From NCBI RefSeq assembly GCF_001625565.1, contig NZ_AUXS01000015.1, positions 124,001 through 188,000 of the forward strand: 64,000 nucleotides of DNA. Reading direction: 5' to 3'. The notes under the pieces were generated by a model. The model made no database searches. It saw only the letters and a list, made by a program, of their open reading frames with translations, and was not told where the DNA came from. How positions within the stretch are numbered: the stretch's first letter is position 1; the number at the start of each line of letters is the position of its first letter. Of this stretch, positions 27,727 through 37,032 are shown piece after piece. Origin of the DNA: Pseudoalteromonas luteoviolacea NCIMB 1944 (lineage in GTDB: Bacteria; Pseudomonadota; Gammaproteobacteria; Enterobacterales; Alteromonadaceae). Made by a program: the position numbers and the translations under genes.

Positions 27727-30348
27727 ATGATTCTTAAACGAATATTAGTTTTTGTTTTGCTAAGTTTTAGTGCTATTTCTGTGGCTTTTACGCCTACACC
27801 AGAGCAAATCGAACAATTTTCAAAGTTACCTAAAGCGCAACAAGAAGCACTTGCACGTCAGTATGGCTTTGATATGTCTAGCCTCAGTAATTCAACAGAT
27901 AAGAACAAAGATTTAGACAGTTTCAAATCTAGTATTAGACCTCGTAATGGTGAAGAGGGTGACGCCGAAAAGCAAAAAGATGAATTTGACCCAACTGAAG
28001 AGCCTTTGACACCTTTTGGTTATGAACTATTCTCAGGCGAGCCCACTTCTTTTGCACCTACTGAAATCGCATCTGTACCATCTGACTACATCATTGGCCA
28101 TGGTGATTCTGTAAGCGTAAATCTGTATGGTAAAGAAAGCACCACGCACACTTTATTTGTAGACAACGAAGGTCGATTGACTATTCCTGACTTTTCACCA
28201 GTGCAAGTTGCTGGTCTTACATATGATGAATTAAAAAAGTTAATTGCAAATAAAATTGCAAAAGAAGCGATTGGCTTAAATGTGTTTGTTTCGATGGCTG
28301 AATTACGTTCAATGCGTGTCATGGTGGTCGGTGAAGCGTACAAACCGGGAAGCTATACTGTATCTCCTTTATCTACGGTTACTCATGCTTTATATGTTAG
28401 CGGCGGACTGACAGAAATCGCAAGCTTGCGTAATATTCAAGTCAAACGTGCAGGAAAGACTGTAGCGACCTTAGATCTATACGACTTACTTTTGAATGGT
28501 GATACTAGCGGTGATGTAAGTTTACGTTCTGGTGATGTTGTATTTATTCCTTCTGTAGGACCTCAAGTTTCAGTAGAAGGTGCAGTAAAACGTGAAGGTA
28601 TTTTTGAGCTGACAGCAAAGGATGACAAAGATTCACTGGTTAAAATGTTTGGTGGATTTAAAGAGAATGCCTTTACTAAACGTGTTCAAGTTCGCCGCGT
28701 TTTTAATGGCACTAAAAACCTTGCTGTATCTGCAGATTTTTCGTCAGAAGATAGTGAATTCGCCCCGCAAGGTGGTGACCACTATGTGGTACAAAGTGTT
28801 AACGATGAAGTGGTTGACTCTGTCACTTTAATTGGTGCTGTAGTAAGGCCTGGGTTATATGAGTGGCAGTCAGGAATGACAGTAGACCAGCTGTTAAGCA
28901 ACTTAAAATCAGACTTATTACCTCAAGCTGATTATAGCTATGCGCTTGTAGTTCGTGAAAAATCGATTTTAGGTGATGTAGAAGTTATTCAATTCTCTTT
29001 AGCTGAAGCTCTAAAAAGCAAAAATATGCCATTACAAAAAAATGATGAGATTTATATCTTTAGTCGCTTTGAATTGAGAGAGACAGAAGAACAAGCACTG
29101 GCAAATTTAGCGTTAACTGAAGAGCAAAAAATTCAGCAGCAGAAAGTTAAGTTGTGGCATTTATTTGAGTATCAAGAGTTCAAAAACAAAGTACAAACAT
29201 TTGATGATGTTGTACAAATTGAGTTAGAAAAAGCCGAATTACTAGAAGATGAGTTAGAACCTCAAGATGGACAATATGCTACTTTCAGTCGTACAGAATT
29301 ACTAAAACCGCTGTTAAAACGACTTGAGTTTCAAGCTTCGTCGTCTGATAAGTCTGCAACAATAGAAGTAATAGGTCAGGTACGTTTTCCTGGTGTATAT
29401 CCACTTGCAAAGAACGCTACTGTTGGAAAAGCCATTGATGCTGCAGGTGGTGTATTAGAATCAGCTTATGCCCAGCGAGCTGAACTTACTCGTTTTATCA
29501 ACCAAAACGATCAGCAGTTTAAACATATTCAAGTCAATATTGATGAATTGGAAGCGCTTGATATGAAACTGCAAAGCCGAGACACGCTAAACATCCTCAT
29601 GCAACCAAACTGGCTAAATGGTTATAAGGTAACAGTAGAGGGTGAAGTTCGTTTCCCTGGAACTTATACAGTGAGTCGTGGTGAGACGTTGCAAGATGTT
29701 ATCAAGCGCGCGGGTGGACTGTCTGAATATGCAGAGCCAAAAGCGGCCGTGTTCACACGAGAATCAATCAAAGAGCAAGAGCAACTTCAATTGGCAAAAC
29801 TGTCCGATGAGCTTAGAAAAGATATTGCTTCTAAAAGCTTCCAGAATTCAATCGGTATGAACAATAGTATCAGCTATGACGAAATGAATATGCTTTTGAA
29901 AGATCTAGCAAGTGTAAAAGCTGTTGGCCGCTTAGTAATTGATTTACCAAATATACTGGACAATAAAGATTCTGTTGTTTTACAAGACGGTGACGCTTTA
30001 TATGTTCCAGGAAAGCAAGATTCTATTTCTATTATTGGCGAAGTTAACTATGCTTCATCTCACTTATTTAAATCAGGTGTAACGATTGATCAATACCTTG
30101 AGCTGAGTGGTGGTGTAAAAGACAGAGCGAAAGAAGACCAAATTTATGTCATTAAAGCAAATGGGGCTGTATTTATTCCTAATTCATCAAGTTGGTTTGC
30201 AGTCAGTAATGAACATGAATTAGGTCCTGGAGATACGATTGTTGTTCCAATGGATGCCTCTCATATGGATAACCTAACGCTGTGGAGCACAGCAACACAG
30301 ATCTTTTATCAGCTAGGTGTTGGTGTCGCTGCTATTGCGAGAATATAG
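27727..30348 (+). CDS. Large multi-SLBB polysaccharide export protein (OtnA/WbfF-like)
   Basis: An 873-residue exported protein of the OPX (Wza) superfamily, much longer than Wza. After the signal peptide (MILKRILVFVLLSFSAISVA) comes a PTPEQIEQFSKLPKAQQEAL helix and an acidic linker, the polysaccharide export domain (from about residue 118, VPSDYIIGHGDSVSVNLYG), then about six SLBB-like repeats, recognisable by V.GEV..PG.Y (for example VVGEAYKPGSY, LIGAVVRPGLY, VIGQVRFPGVY, VEGEVRFPGTY). The closest named relative by length and layout is V. cholerae O139 OtnA/WbfF, also followed by a Wzz gene. There is no lipobox. It likely forms the outer-membrane exit for O-antigen capsule. Confidence 0.83.
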   Translation: MILKRILVFVLLSFSAISVAFTPTPEQIEQFSKLPKAQQEALARQYGFDMSSLSNSTDKNKDLDSFKSSIRPRNGEEGDAEKQKDEFDPTEEPLTPFGYELFSGEPTSFAPTEIASVPSDYIIGHGDSVSVNLYGKESTTHTLFVDNEGRLTIPDFSPVQVAGLTYDELKKLIANKIAKEAIGLNVFVSMAELRSMRVMVVGEAYKPGSYTVSPLSTVTHALYVSGGLTEIASLRNIQVKRAGKTVATLDLYDLLLNGDTSGDVSLRSGDVVFIPSVGPQVSVEGAVKREGIFELTAKDDKDSLVKMFGGFKENAFTKRVQVRRVFNGTKNLAVSADFSSEDSEFAPQGGDHYVVQSVNDEVVDSVTLIGAVVRPGLYEWQSGMTVDQLLSNLKSDLLPQADYSYALVVREKSILGDVEVIQFSLAEALKSKNMPLQKNDEIYIFSRFELRETEEQALANLALTEEQKIQQQKVKLWHLFEYQEFKNKVQTFDDVVQIELEKAELLEDELEPQDGQYATFSRTELLKPLLKRLEFQASSSDKSATIEVIGQVRFPGVYPLAKNATVGKAIDAAGGVLESAYAQRAELTRFINQNDQQFKHIQVNIDELEALDMKLQSRDTLNILMQPNWLNGYKVTVEGEVRFPGTYTVSRGETLQDVIKRAGGLSEYAEPKAAVFTRESIKEQEQLQLAKLSDELRKDIASKSFQNSIGMNNSISYDEMNMLLKDLASVKAVGRLVIDLPNILDNKDSVVLQDGDALYVPGKQDSISIIGEVNYASSHLFKSGVTIDQYLELSGGVKDRAKEDQIYVIKANGAVFIPNSSSWFAVSNEHELGPGDTIVVPMDASHMDNLTLWSTATQIFYQLGVGVAAIARI

Positions 30349-30417
30349 GCATTAAAGTGTATTCATTTTATAGTTTTTTAAATGTGCAGTGGTTAGAGAG
30401 TAGGATTAAGAGATTCA

Positions 30418-31371
30418 ATGGAAACATCTAAATTAAATACTGAAGACGGTTATCAATCTAGACTCGAAAAAGATGAAGTTGATGTTTCTGAGCTGTTTAC
30501 GGTCGTAGCCTCTAGAAAGTGGTTTTTGTTCGGTATAACATCGATTTTTGCAATTTTGTCTATTGCGTTGTCTTTGTCTTTGCCAAATATATATAAATCA
30601 GAAGTGCTGCTTTCTCCTGCACATGAGTCAAAAAGCTCGAATCTTGGTGGGTTAGCGGGTCAACTAGGTGGGATAGCTGGCCTGACCGGGATTTCTTTAG
30701 GTGGCGGCGATGATAAAACAACGCTTGCATTAGAAGTTTTAAAGTCGAGACAATTCATTAAAAGTTTTATTGAAAAACACGATTTACTGCCAGATCTAAT
30801 GGCTGTAAAAGAGTGGAATCAGGGGAAAAATGAAATTGTTTATGACGAAGAGTTATACGATGTTGATAGTAAAACTTGGGTAAGGGATGTCGAACCGCCA
30901 AAGACAGCTAAGCCTTCTCGTCAAGAAGCATATATAGAATTTAAGAAGGTCTTTGAAGTTAATGAAGCTAAAGATACTGGTTATGTAACAATCAGTATTG
31001 ACCATCAGTCGCCAGAAATAGCACAGCGTTGGGTCGAGCTTCTTGTAATGGAAATTAATCAAACTATTAAAACTATGGATGTTGTTGAAGCTGAGAAAAG
31101 TATAAAGTTCTTAGAAGAGCAGCTTTCAAAGAACGATATCGCTGAGCTTAAAACGGTTTTATTTGGCTTAATTGAAGAGCAGGTTAAGACTATTATGTTC
31201 TCCGAATCTCGCGCCGAATATGTGTTTAAAACAATAGATCCTGCGATTGTACCTGAGTTAAAACACTCTCCAAAGCGCGCTGTAATCTGTGTCGCGGGTA
31301 CATTATTTGGATTTATTGTTGGCATTGTAATAATTCTAATTGGCTTATTTAGAAATGGTCAAAAGGGTTAG
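30418..31371 (+). CDS. Wzz-family chain length determinant (OtnB-like)
   Basis: A 317-residue inner-membrane protein with two transmembrane segments near residues 35-55 and 288-308 flanking a periplasmic alpha/beta domain with coiled-coil character, the standard Wzz layout. LPNIYKSEVLLSPA after the first helix is typical. It lacks the C-terminal tyrosine kinase domain of Wzc. It sets the modal length of the polymer made by a Wzy enzyme; here the probable partner is the Wzy-like protein about 10 kb downstream. It lies 69 bases after the OPX gene. Confidence 0.85.
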   Translation: METSKLNTEDGYQSRLEKDEVDVSELFTVVASRKWFLFGITSIFAILSIALSLSLPNIYKSEVLLSPAHESKSSNLGGLAGQLGGIAGLTGISLGGGDDKTTLALEVLKSRQFIKSFIEKHDLLPDLMAVKEWNQGKNEIVYDEELYDVDSKTWVRDVEPPKTAKPSRQEAYIEFKKVFEVNEAKDTGYVTISIDHQSPEIAQRWVELLVMEINQTIKTMDVVEAEKSIKFLEEQLSKNDIAELKTVLFGLIEEQVKTIMFSESRAEYVFKTIDPAIVPELKHSPKRAVICVAGTLFGFIVGIVIILIGLFRNGQKG

Positions 31372-31417
31372 GTAAAGGGTTACTGACCCTTACTAATTAA
31401 ACTGAGTGAAGTCTTAG

Positions 31418-32488
31418 ATGGTTTATTTTTTACCTTTTATAACATCTTTCGTTGCTTGCGTTTTAGCCGTTTATTTGGTGTATCCGTTGTCTATTAAATA
31501 TGGACTAGTGGATTCGCCATGTGCGCGTAAGCAACATAAAGGAGAAATCCCTTTAGTTGGAGGGATTGCAATCTACATAGCCATATTGCTCTCTTCATTG
31601 CTGTTTTTTAGAGATGATCTCTTGATCGTGTATGTTATATCAAGTACTGCAATACTCATTGTAGGGGTGTTGGATGACAGATTTGAGTTATCGGTAAAGT
31701 CACGCATCCTTATTCAAATTATCGCAGCACTGTTCTTGATCTCTCAATCGGGCCTGTACATTGATAGCTTCGGTTATATTTTAGGTAACGAATTTGAGTT
31801 ATATCTTGGTAAGTTTGGTGTGGTTGTTACTGTGATCGCTGTTGTTGGGGCGATCAACGCATTTAATATGGTGGATGGCATAGATGGCCTTGCAGGTATG
31901 TTGAGCTTGGTTTCATTCACTTGCTTAGGTTTCCTGTACTATTACACCGGTAGTCAATGGGCTATTTTACCAACCGTATTTATGGCCGCAATTTTGGCAT
32001 TCCTCATGTACAACTTGCGTTGGCCCTCTCGCTCAGTACATAAAATATTTATGGGTGACGCTGGCAGTATGCTTATTGGCTTCACCGTTGTTTGGTTACT
32101 TATTGTTGGTGTTGATACGAAAGGAGAGGCAGAGGCAATTCTAAAACCTGTCACAGCTTTGTATCTAATCGCCGTTCCTTTTATGGATATGGTTGCAATT
32201 ATGTACAGACGGGTGAAAAAGGGTAAATCTCCGTTTAAACCAGACAGAGAGCATCTGCATCATATATTTGAACGTATCGGGTTCAGTCGTAAAAGGTCGT
32301 TACTCTACATTTCCCTAATAGCAATTGTTATCGCCATTGCTGGATGTTTGATGCAAGTCTTAGGTGTACCTGAGTGGATAATGTTTTCAATATTTTTGTC
32401 GCTGTTTTTAATTTACAACTTTGCTTTGATGCATGTATGGAAAATCACGACTTGGGTGAGAAAGCATCGTGATAAACGACTTTCCTAA
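31418..32488 (+). CDS. wecA: Undecaprenyl-phosphate GlcNAc-1-phosphate transferase WecA-like
   Basis: A 356-residue polytopic enzyme of the MraY/WecA superfamily that starts polymer synthesis by putting a sugar 1-phosphate on undecaprenyl phosphate. Acidic motifs include GVLDDRFE, NAFNMVDGIDGLAG and the Mg-binding MGDAGS; the HLHHIFERIGF stretch is the sugar-specificity motif of the GlcNAc-specific WecA group. It can initiate both the left-hand polymer and the ECA-like unit encoded at the right end of the window. A fucosamine or QuiNAc-type substrate is less likely given the motif. Confidence 0.85.
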   Translation: MVYFLPFITSFVACVLAVYLVYPLSIKYGLVDSPCARKQHKGEIPLVGGIAIYIAILLSSLLFFRDDLLIVYVISSTAILIVGVLDDRFELSVKSRILIQIIAALFLISQSGLYIDSFGYILGNEFELYLGKFGVVVTVIAVVGAINAFNMVDGIDGLAGMLSLVSFTCLGFLYYYTGSQWAILPTVFMAAILAFLMYNLRWPSRSVHKIFMGDAGSMLIGFTVVWLLIVGVDTKGEAEAILKPVTALYLIAVPFMDMVAIMYRRVKKGKSPFKPDREHLHHIFERIGFSRKRSLLYISLIAIVIAIAGCLMQVLGVPEWIMFSIFLSLFLIYNFALMHVWKITTWVRKHRDKRLS

Positions 32489-32519
32489 CGTTAGTAAAAG
32501 TTAATTTAAGAGACTCAGC

Positions 32520-33710
32520 ATGAAACAAATTCTCAATTTGATTGGCAGAAAAGAAGCACTATTTACGCAAGATATCTTATCTGCTGAAAAAGAACTAAAA
32601 AAAGCCGTATCTACATCTAGGTTTTTGGTGTTAGGTGGTGCAGGTTCAATCGGTCAAGCCGTTACCAAAGAAATATTTAAAAGAAACCCAAAGAAACTCC
32701 ATGTTGTTGATATTAGTGAAAACAACATGGTGGAGTTAGTCCGTGATATCCGGAGCTCATTTGGCTATATAGATGGTGACTTTCAAACGTTTGCGCTAGA
32801 TATTGGTTCAATTGAATATGACGCCTTTATCAAAGCGGATGGTGAGTACGATTACGTTTTAAACCTATCCGCATTGAAGCATGTACGCAGTGAGAAAGAC
32901 CCATTCACTCTGATGCGTATGATTGATGTAAATGTTTTCAATACAGACAAGACAATTCAGCAATCAATTGATAAAGGTGTAAAGAAATACTTCTGTGTAT
33001 CAACAGATAAGGCAGCTAACCCAGTTAATATGATGGGTGCATCAAAGCGTATTATGGAAATGTTCCTAATGCGTCGCAGTGAACAGATTGACATTTCTAC
33101 TGCGCGTTTTGCTAATGTTGCATTTTCTGATGGTTCTTTATTACACGGATTTAATCAGCGTATCGAGAAAAAACAGCCTATCGTGGCTCCGAGTGATATC
33201 AAACGTTATTTCGTTGTACCTCAAGAGTCCGGTGAATTATGTTTAATGTCTTGTATATTTGGTGAGAATAGAGACATTTTCTTCCCTAAATTGAGTGAGT
33301 CGTTGCACCTTATCACTTTTGCAGATATTGCCGTTAAATACCTCAACGAACGTGGTTATGAGCCTTATCTGTGTAAAGACGAGAATGAAGCGCGGGAGCT
33401 TGCTAAAACACTCCCAGCAGAAGGTAAGTGGCCTTGTTTATTTACTTCTAGTGATACAACCGGTGAGAAAGACTTTGAAGAGTTTTTCACTGATAAAGAA
33501 GTGTTGGACATGGAACGATTCGAAAACCTAGGTATTATCAAAAACGAAGCACTCTACGAGAATGAACTTTTAGAATTGTTCGAAAATACCATTGCCAAAT
33601 ATAAATCAGATAAGCAGTGGAGCAAAGAGGAAATCGTAAAGCTATTCTTTACTATGATCCCTGATTTTGGACATAAAGAAACTGGTAAATACCTCGACAG
33701 CAAAATGTGA
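32520..33710 (+). CDS. legB: Nucleotide-sugar 4,6-dehydratase, LegB-like
   Basis: A 396-residue SDR enzyme of the PglF/CapD type, proposed to form the 4-keto-6-deoxy sugar from GDP- or UDP-GlcNAc at the head of legionaminate synthesis. The Rossmann loop is VLGGAGSIGQAV at about 37-48. The catalytic region STDKAANPVNMMGASKR has Met in place of the usual Tyr of the YxxxK motif, as normal in this family. The soluble form without membrane helices and the LegC, LegG, LegI, PtmE and LegF neighbours point to LegB, using a GDP-linked substrate as known for C. jejuni; an alternative is a UDP-GlcNAc dehydratase such as PseB. Confidence 0.78.
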   Translation: MKQILNLIGRKEALFTQDILSAEKELKKAVSTSRFLVLGGAGSIGQAVTKEIFKRNPKKLHVVDISENNMVELVRDIRSSFGYIDGDFQTFALDIGSIEYDAFIKADGEYDYVLNLSALKHVRSEKDPFTLMRMIDVNVFNTDKTIQQSIDKGVKKYFCVSTDKAANPVNMMGASKRIMEMFLMRRSEQIDISTARFANVAFSDGSLLHGFNQRIEKKQPIVAPSDIKRYFVVPQESGELCLMSCIFGENRDIFFPKLSESLHLITFADIAVKYLNERGYEPYLCKDENEARELAKTLPAEGKWPCLFTSSDTTGEKDFEEFFTDKEVLDMERFENLGIIKNEALYENELLELFENTIAKYKSDKQWSKEEIVKLFFTMIPDFGHKETGKYLDSKM

Positions 33711-33722
33711 TTTGGAGCCACC

Positions 33723-34871
33723 ATGACGCCATTAAAAATCAATGACTTTGTGCGTGAACTGTACGCAACTAATGAATTCATTCCTCTGCATGCTCCAACA
33801 TTTTGTGGTAACGAAAAAGCCTATGTTACGCAAACAATTGACAGTACATTTGTCTCAAGTGTGGGTAAATTTGTCGATGAGTTTGAAACAAAAATGGAAG
33901 AGTTAACTGGTTCTGCTAAGGCGGTTGCCACGGTAAATGGTACTGCCGCATTACATGCCGCTTTGTACATGGCAGGGGTCCGCGCCGGTGATCTTGTAAT
34001 TACTCAGGCCTTAACATTTGTGGCAACGTGTAACGCTGTGCACCATATGGGGGCAGAAACTGTTTTTGTTGATGTATCGCCAACAAGCTTAGGATTATGT
34101 CCTAAAGCGTTGGATGAGTTTTTGCAGGAACATGCAATTCAAACTGAACAAGGGTGTATTCATAAGCAAACTAAGCAACGCTTTCAGGCTGTAGTGCCAA
34201 TGCATACCTTCGGTCATCCTGTTGAGCTAGATGAATTAATGCAAGTATGCAGTAAATGGAATATAGCAGTTGTTGAAGATGCGGCGGAAAGCTTAGGCTC
34301 ATACTATAAAGGCATGCATACTGGGACTTTTGGCGAGTTTGGTGCAGTTAGCTTTAATGGCAATAAAATAATAACAACTGGTGGTGGTGGCATAGTTTTG
34401 TGTAAATCAGCGGAAGCTGGCGCTCATACCAAGCATATAACTACCACCGCAAAAGTGCCCCATCCATTCGAGTTTTTTCACGATGAAGCTGGCTTCAATT
34501 ATAGAATGCCAAACTTGAATGCCGCATTAGGGTGTGCCCAATTGGAGCAGCTTGAATTATTTGTAAAACAGAAAAGATCGCTTGCTCACAAGTATTGTGA
34601 CTTTTTTGCAAACTCAGACTTTAAGTTCGTTGTTGAGCCTGAATACGCACAGTCAAATTATTGGTTAAACGCCGTAATTTGCCCAGACAAAGAGGCAAGG
34701 GATAGACTACTTAAAGAGACCAACGCAGCGGGTGTGATGACGAGGCCAATTTGGCAATTAATGCACAGATTACCTATGTTTGAAAATGCTCCGCGAGGTG
34801 ATCTTAGCAACTCTGAATATATTGAATCTAGGCTAGTTAACTTACCAAGTACTCCTTTGGAATTAATATGA
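33723..34871 (+). CDS. legC: LegC-type PLP-dependent sugar aminotransferase
   Basis: A 382-residue DegT/DnrJ/EryC1 aminotransferase that would aminate the 4-keto sugar made by the preceding dehydratase. The PLP-binding lysine is about K215 in SFNGNK. The N-terminus IPLHAPTFCGNEKAYV is characteristic of the LegC subgroup, distinct from WecE and PseC. A GGAG element lies before the ATG. It starts 12 bases after legB and overlaps legG by four bases. Confidence 0.85.
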   Translation: MTPLKINDFVRELYATNEFIPLHAPTFCGNEKAYVTQTIDSTFVSSVGKFVDEFETKMEELTGSAKAVATVNGTAALHAALYMAGVRAGDLVITQALTFVATCNAVHHMGAETVFVDVSPTSLGLCPKALDEFLQEHAIQTEQGCIHKQTKQRFQAVVPMHTFGHPVELDELMQVCSKWNIAVVEDAAESLGSYYKGMHTGTFGEFGAVSFNGNKIITTGGGGIVLCKSAEAGAHTKHITTTAKVPHPFEFFHDEAGFNYRMPNLNAALGCAQLEQLELFVKQKRSLAHKYCDFFANSDFKFVVEPEYAQSNYWLNAVICPDKEARDRLLKETNAAGVMTRPIWQLMHRLPMFENAPRGDLSNSEYIESRLVNLPSTPLELI

Positions 34872-36022
34872 AAGTAGCAGTCGTTACAAGCACAAGAGCT
34901 GATTTTGGCTTATTGTTGCCTCTGATACAAAAGTTAGAAGCCGACCCTTTTTTTTCTGTTAGTATTTTGGCTACGGGCAGCCACACTGATAGCTCCCGGG
35001 GTGATACACTTCAAGAAGTTCACAATGAGGGTATCCAAGACCTTCATGTGATAGAAGTTGATACTAATGATACGTCAGATGTAGGGGTAGCGGTTTCAGC
35101 TGCACACACTTTAGAGAAGTTCTCGACTAAATTCGAAGAGTTGAAACCGGATCTAGTAGTTTTATTGGGCGATAGGTATGAGATTTTATCGGTCGCAATG
35201 GCTGCATTTTTATTAAAATTACCAATTGCGCATATCTCAGGTGGAGATGTGACCACTGGTGCTTTGGACGACTCTATAAGACATAGTATTACCAAATTAT
35301 CTCATATTCACTTCCCTACTACTAAGGAATATCGACAGAGGGTTATCCAGTTAGGTGAGCAACCTGACCGTGTTTTCAACGTCGGAAACCTGTGTATTGA
35401 TAATGTAAAGATGCTTGAGAAAGTCGAGGCTAAAGAACTAGAACAGTTTTTAGATTTTGACTTGAATAGATTCAAGCAAAACATATTAGTTACTCTGCAC
35501 CCGGAGACAACGAGAGATAACCAAGCGTCCTTGAATGAAATTTTCTTTAATGCGTTAGCACAGTTAGAGGATGTGGGTATAATTATTACCTACCCAAACC
35601 ATGATGCGGGCGGGGATTCCATTATTGAAAGTATTCTGAACCTTAAGCGACAAAAAATAGACGCAGTGTGTGTGCGTGAGTCGTTAGGCATGCGCCGTTA
35701 TCATTCATTATTGACTCATGTAAATGCAGTGATTGGTAACTCCTCCAGTGGGATCACTGAAGTACCGTCATATGGTATACCAACAGTTGATGTTGGTGAT
35801 AGACAACAAGGTAGGATCAGAGCTAAGTCCGTTATTAACGTCGATTATTGTGATGCAAGCATTCAGAATGCAATCACCCTAGCTCTTGGTGAAAAAATGC
35901 AGCAAGAGTGTCTATCCGCAAAAAATCCATATGGCGATGGCAATACCGCAGAGAGAATAGTTAAAACCCTGAAGCGTATTGAAACGAATGGGTTAATTAA
36001 GAAGGTTTTTTATGATGCATAA
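34868..36022 (+). CDS. legG: Hydrolysing NDP-sugar 2-epimerase (LegG/NeuC type)
   Basis: A 384-residue GT-B fold epimerase that inverts C2 and releases the nucleotide to give the free 2,4-diamino sugar for the synthase. TSTRADFGLLLPLIQKL at the N-terminus marks the NeuC/LegG hydrolysing group as opposed to WecB. HISGGDVTTGALDDSIRHSI and GNSSSGITE are also typical. ATGA overlap with legC and overlap with the next gene. NeuC for ManNAc is the alternative; the dehydratase and aminotransferase upstream favour LegG. Confidence 0.84.
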   Translation: MKVAVVTSTRADFGLLLPLIQKLEADPFFSVSILATGSHTDSSRGDTLQEVHNEGIQDLHVIEVDTNDTSDVGVAVSAAHTLEKFSTKFEELKPDLVVLLGDRYEILSVAMAAFLLKLPIAHISGGDVTTGALDDSIRHSITKLSHIHFPTTKEYRQRVIQLGEQPDRVFNVGNLCIDNVKMLEKVEAKELEQFLDFDLNRFKQNILVTLHPETTRDNQASLNEIFFNALAQLEDVGIIITYPNHDAGGDSIIESILNLKRQKIDAVCVRESLGMRRYHSLLTHVNAVIGNSSSGITEVPSYGIPTVDVGDRQQGRIRAKSVINVDYCDASIQNAITLALGEKMQQECLSAKNPYGDGNTAERIVKTLKRIETNGLIKKVFYDA

Positions 36023-37031
36023 TATTAAGCATGTTTACATTATTGCTGAGGCGGGCGTAAATCATAACGCAGACTATGATATGGCTAGGGAAATGATTAA
36101 AGTCGCAAAGGACTCCGGTGTAGATGCGGTTAAGTTTCAAATAGCTGTGCCAGAGCTTGTTATGACTAAGTGGGCAGATAAAGCTGATTATCAAGAAGCA
36201 AATACTGGCGGTGATGAAAGCCAGTTAGAAATGTGTAAAAAATTGCACTTAAAATTGTCAGACTATGCTGGTCTTAAAGATTATTGTGATGAGCTTGGAA
36301 TTACGTTTTTAGCAACTGCATTTGACCAACCTTCATTCGAAGTACTCAAAGAGTTGGGTGTAGATACTTATAAAATACCTTCTGGTGAAGTAAACAACCT
36401 GCCTTATTTAAGAATGCATTGTGAAAAGGATATTAAGGTTATTCTTTCAACTGGTATGGCAACAATGGCAGAAGTTAAAGAAGCTGTTGCTGTATTGACA
36501 GAGGGCGGTGTCGACAAAGCGAATATCACGGTGCTTCATTGCAATACTGAGTATCCAACGCCGATGGGAGACGTCAACCTTAAGGCTATGGCTCATATTC
36601 AGACAGAGCTAGGGGTAGAAGTCGGTTATTCTGATCATACAAAAGGTATCGAAGTACCTATTGCTGCTGTTGCTCTAGGGGCAACTTGTATTGAAAAGCA
36701 TTTCACATTAGATCGGACATTACCTGGACCAGATCACATTGCAAGCATTGAGCCAGATGAACTGAATTTAATGGTAAGTTCTATCAGGAATATCCAAACA
36801 GCGATAGCTGGAAGTGGTGAAAAGAAGCCTTCAGAAAGTGAAAGTAAAAATATCGCCATTGCGAGACGTTCAATCGTTGCGAGTGGACCAATCAAAAAAG
36901 GTGAAATTCTGACGGAAAAAAATATCACGGCAAAGCGCCCAGCAACGGGGTTGAGCCCAATGCTTTGGGATGAAGTAATTGGTACTGCTGCGATTAAAGA
37001 TTACGCTGAAGATGACTTAATTGAGCTATAA
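36012..37031 (+). CDS. legI: Nonulosonate synthase (LegI/NeuB type)
   Basis: A 339-residue enzyme condensing a 6-carbon amino sugar with phosphoenolpyruvate to form a nine-carbon nonulosonic acid. Visible are IIAEAGVNHNADYDMA, the YKIPSGEVNNLPYL region, GYSDHTKGIEVPIAAV with catalytic residues, EKHFTLDRTLPGPDH, and a C-terminal SAF (antifreeze-like) domain from about residue 285 (RRSIVASGPIKKGE). Two ATGs stand in tandem; the first is used. In this cluster legionaminate (or a C4/C8 isomer) is more likely than Neu5Ac. Confidence 0.87.
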   Translation: MMHNIKHVYIIAEAGVNHNADYDMAREMIKVAKDSGVDAVKFQIAVPELVMTKWADKADYQEANTGGDESQLEMCKKLHLKLSDYAGLKDYCDELGITFLATAFDQPSFEVLKELGVDTYKIPSGEVNNLPYLRMHCEKDIKVILSTGMATMAEVKEAVAVLTEGGVDKANITVLHCNTEYPTPMGDVNLKAMAHIQTELGVEVGYSDHTKGIEVPIAAVALGATCIEKHFTLDRTLPGPDHIASIEPDELNLMVSSIRNIQTAIAGSGEKKPSESESKNIAIARRSIVASGPIKKGEILTEKNITAKRPATGLSPMLWDEVIGTAAIKDYAEDDLIEL

Positions 37032-37032
37032 A

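Noticed and set aside
27727-30348. Frameshift fusion of two OPX genes
   Set aside because: The frame is continuous, the repeats are regularly spaced and long OtnA-type proteins are known.
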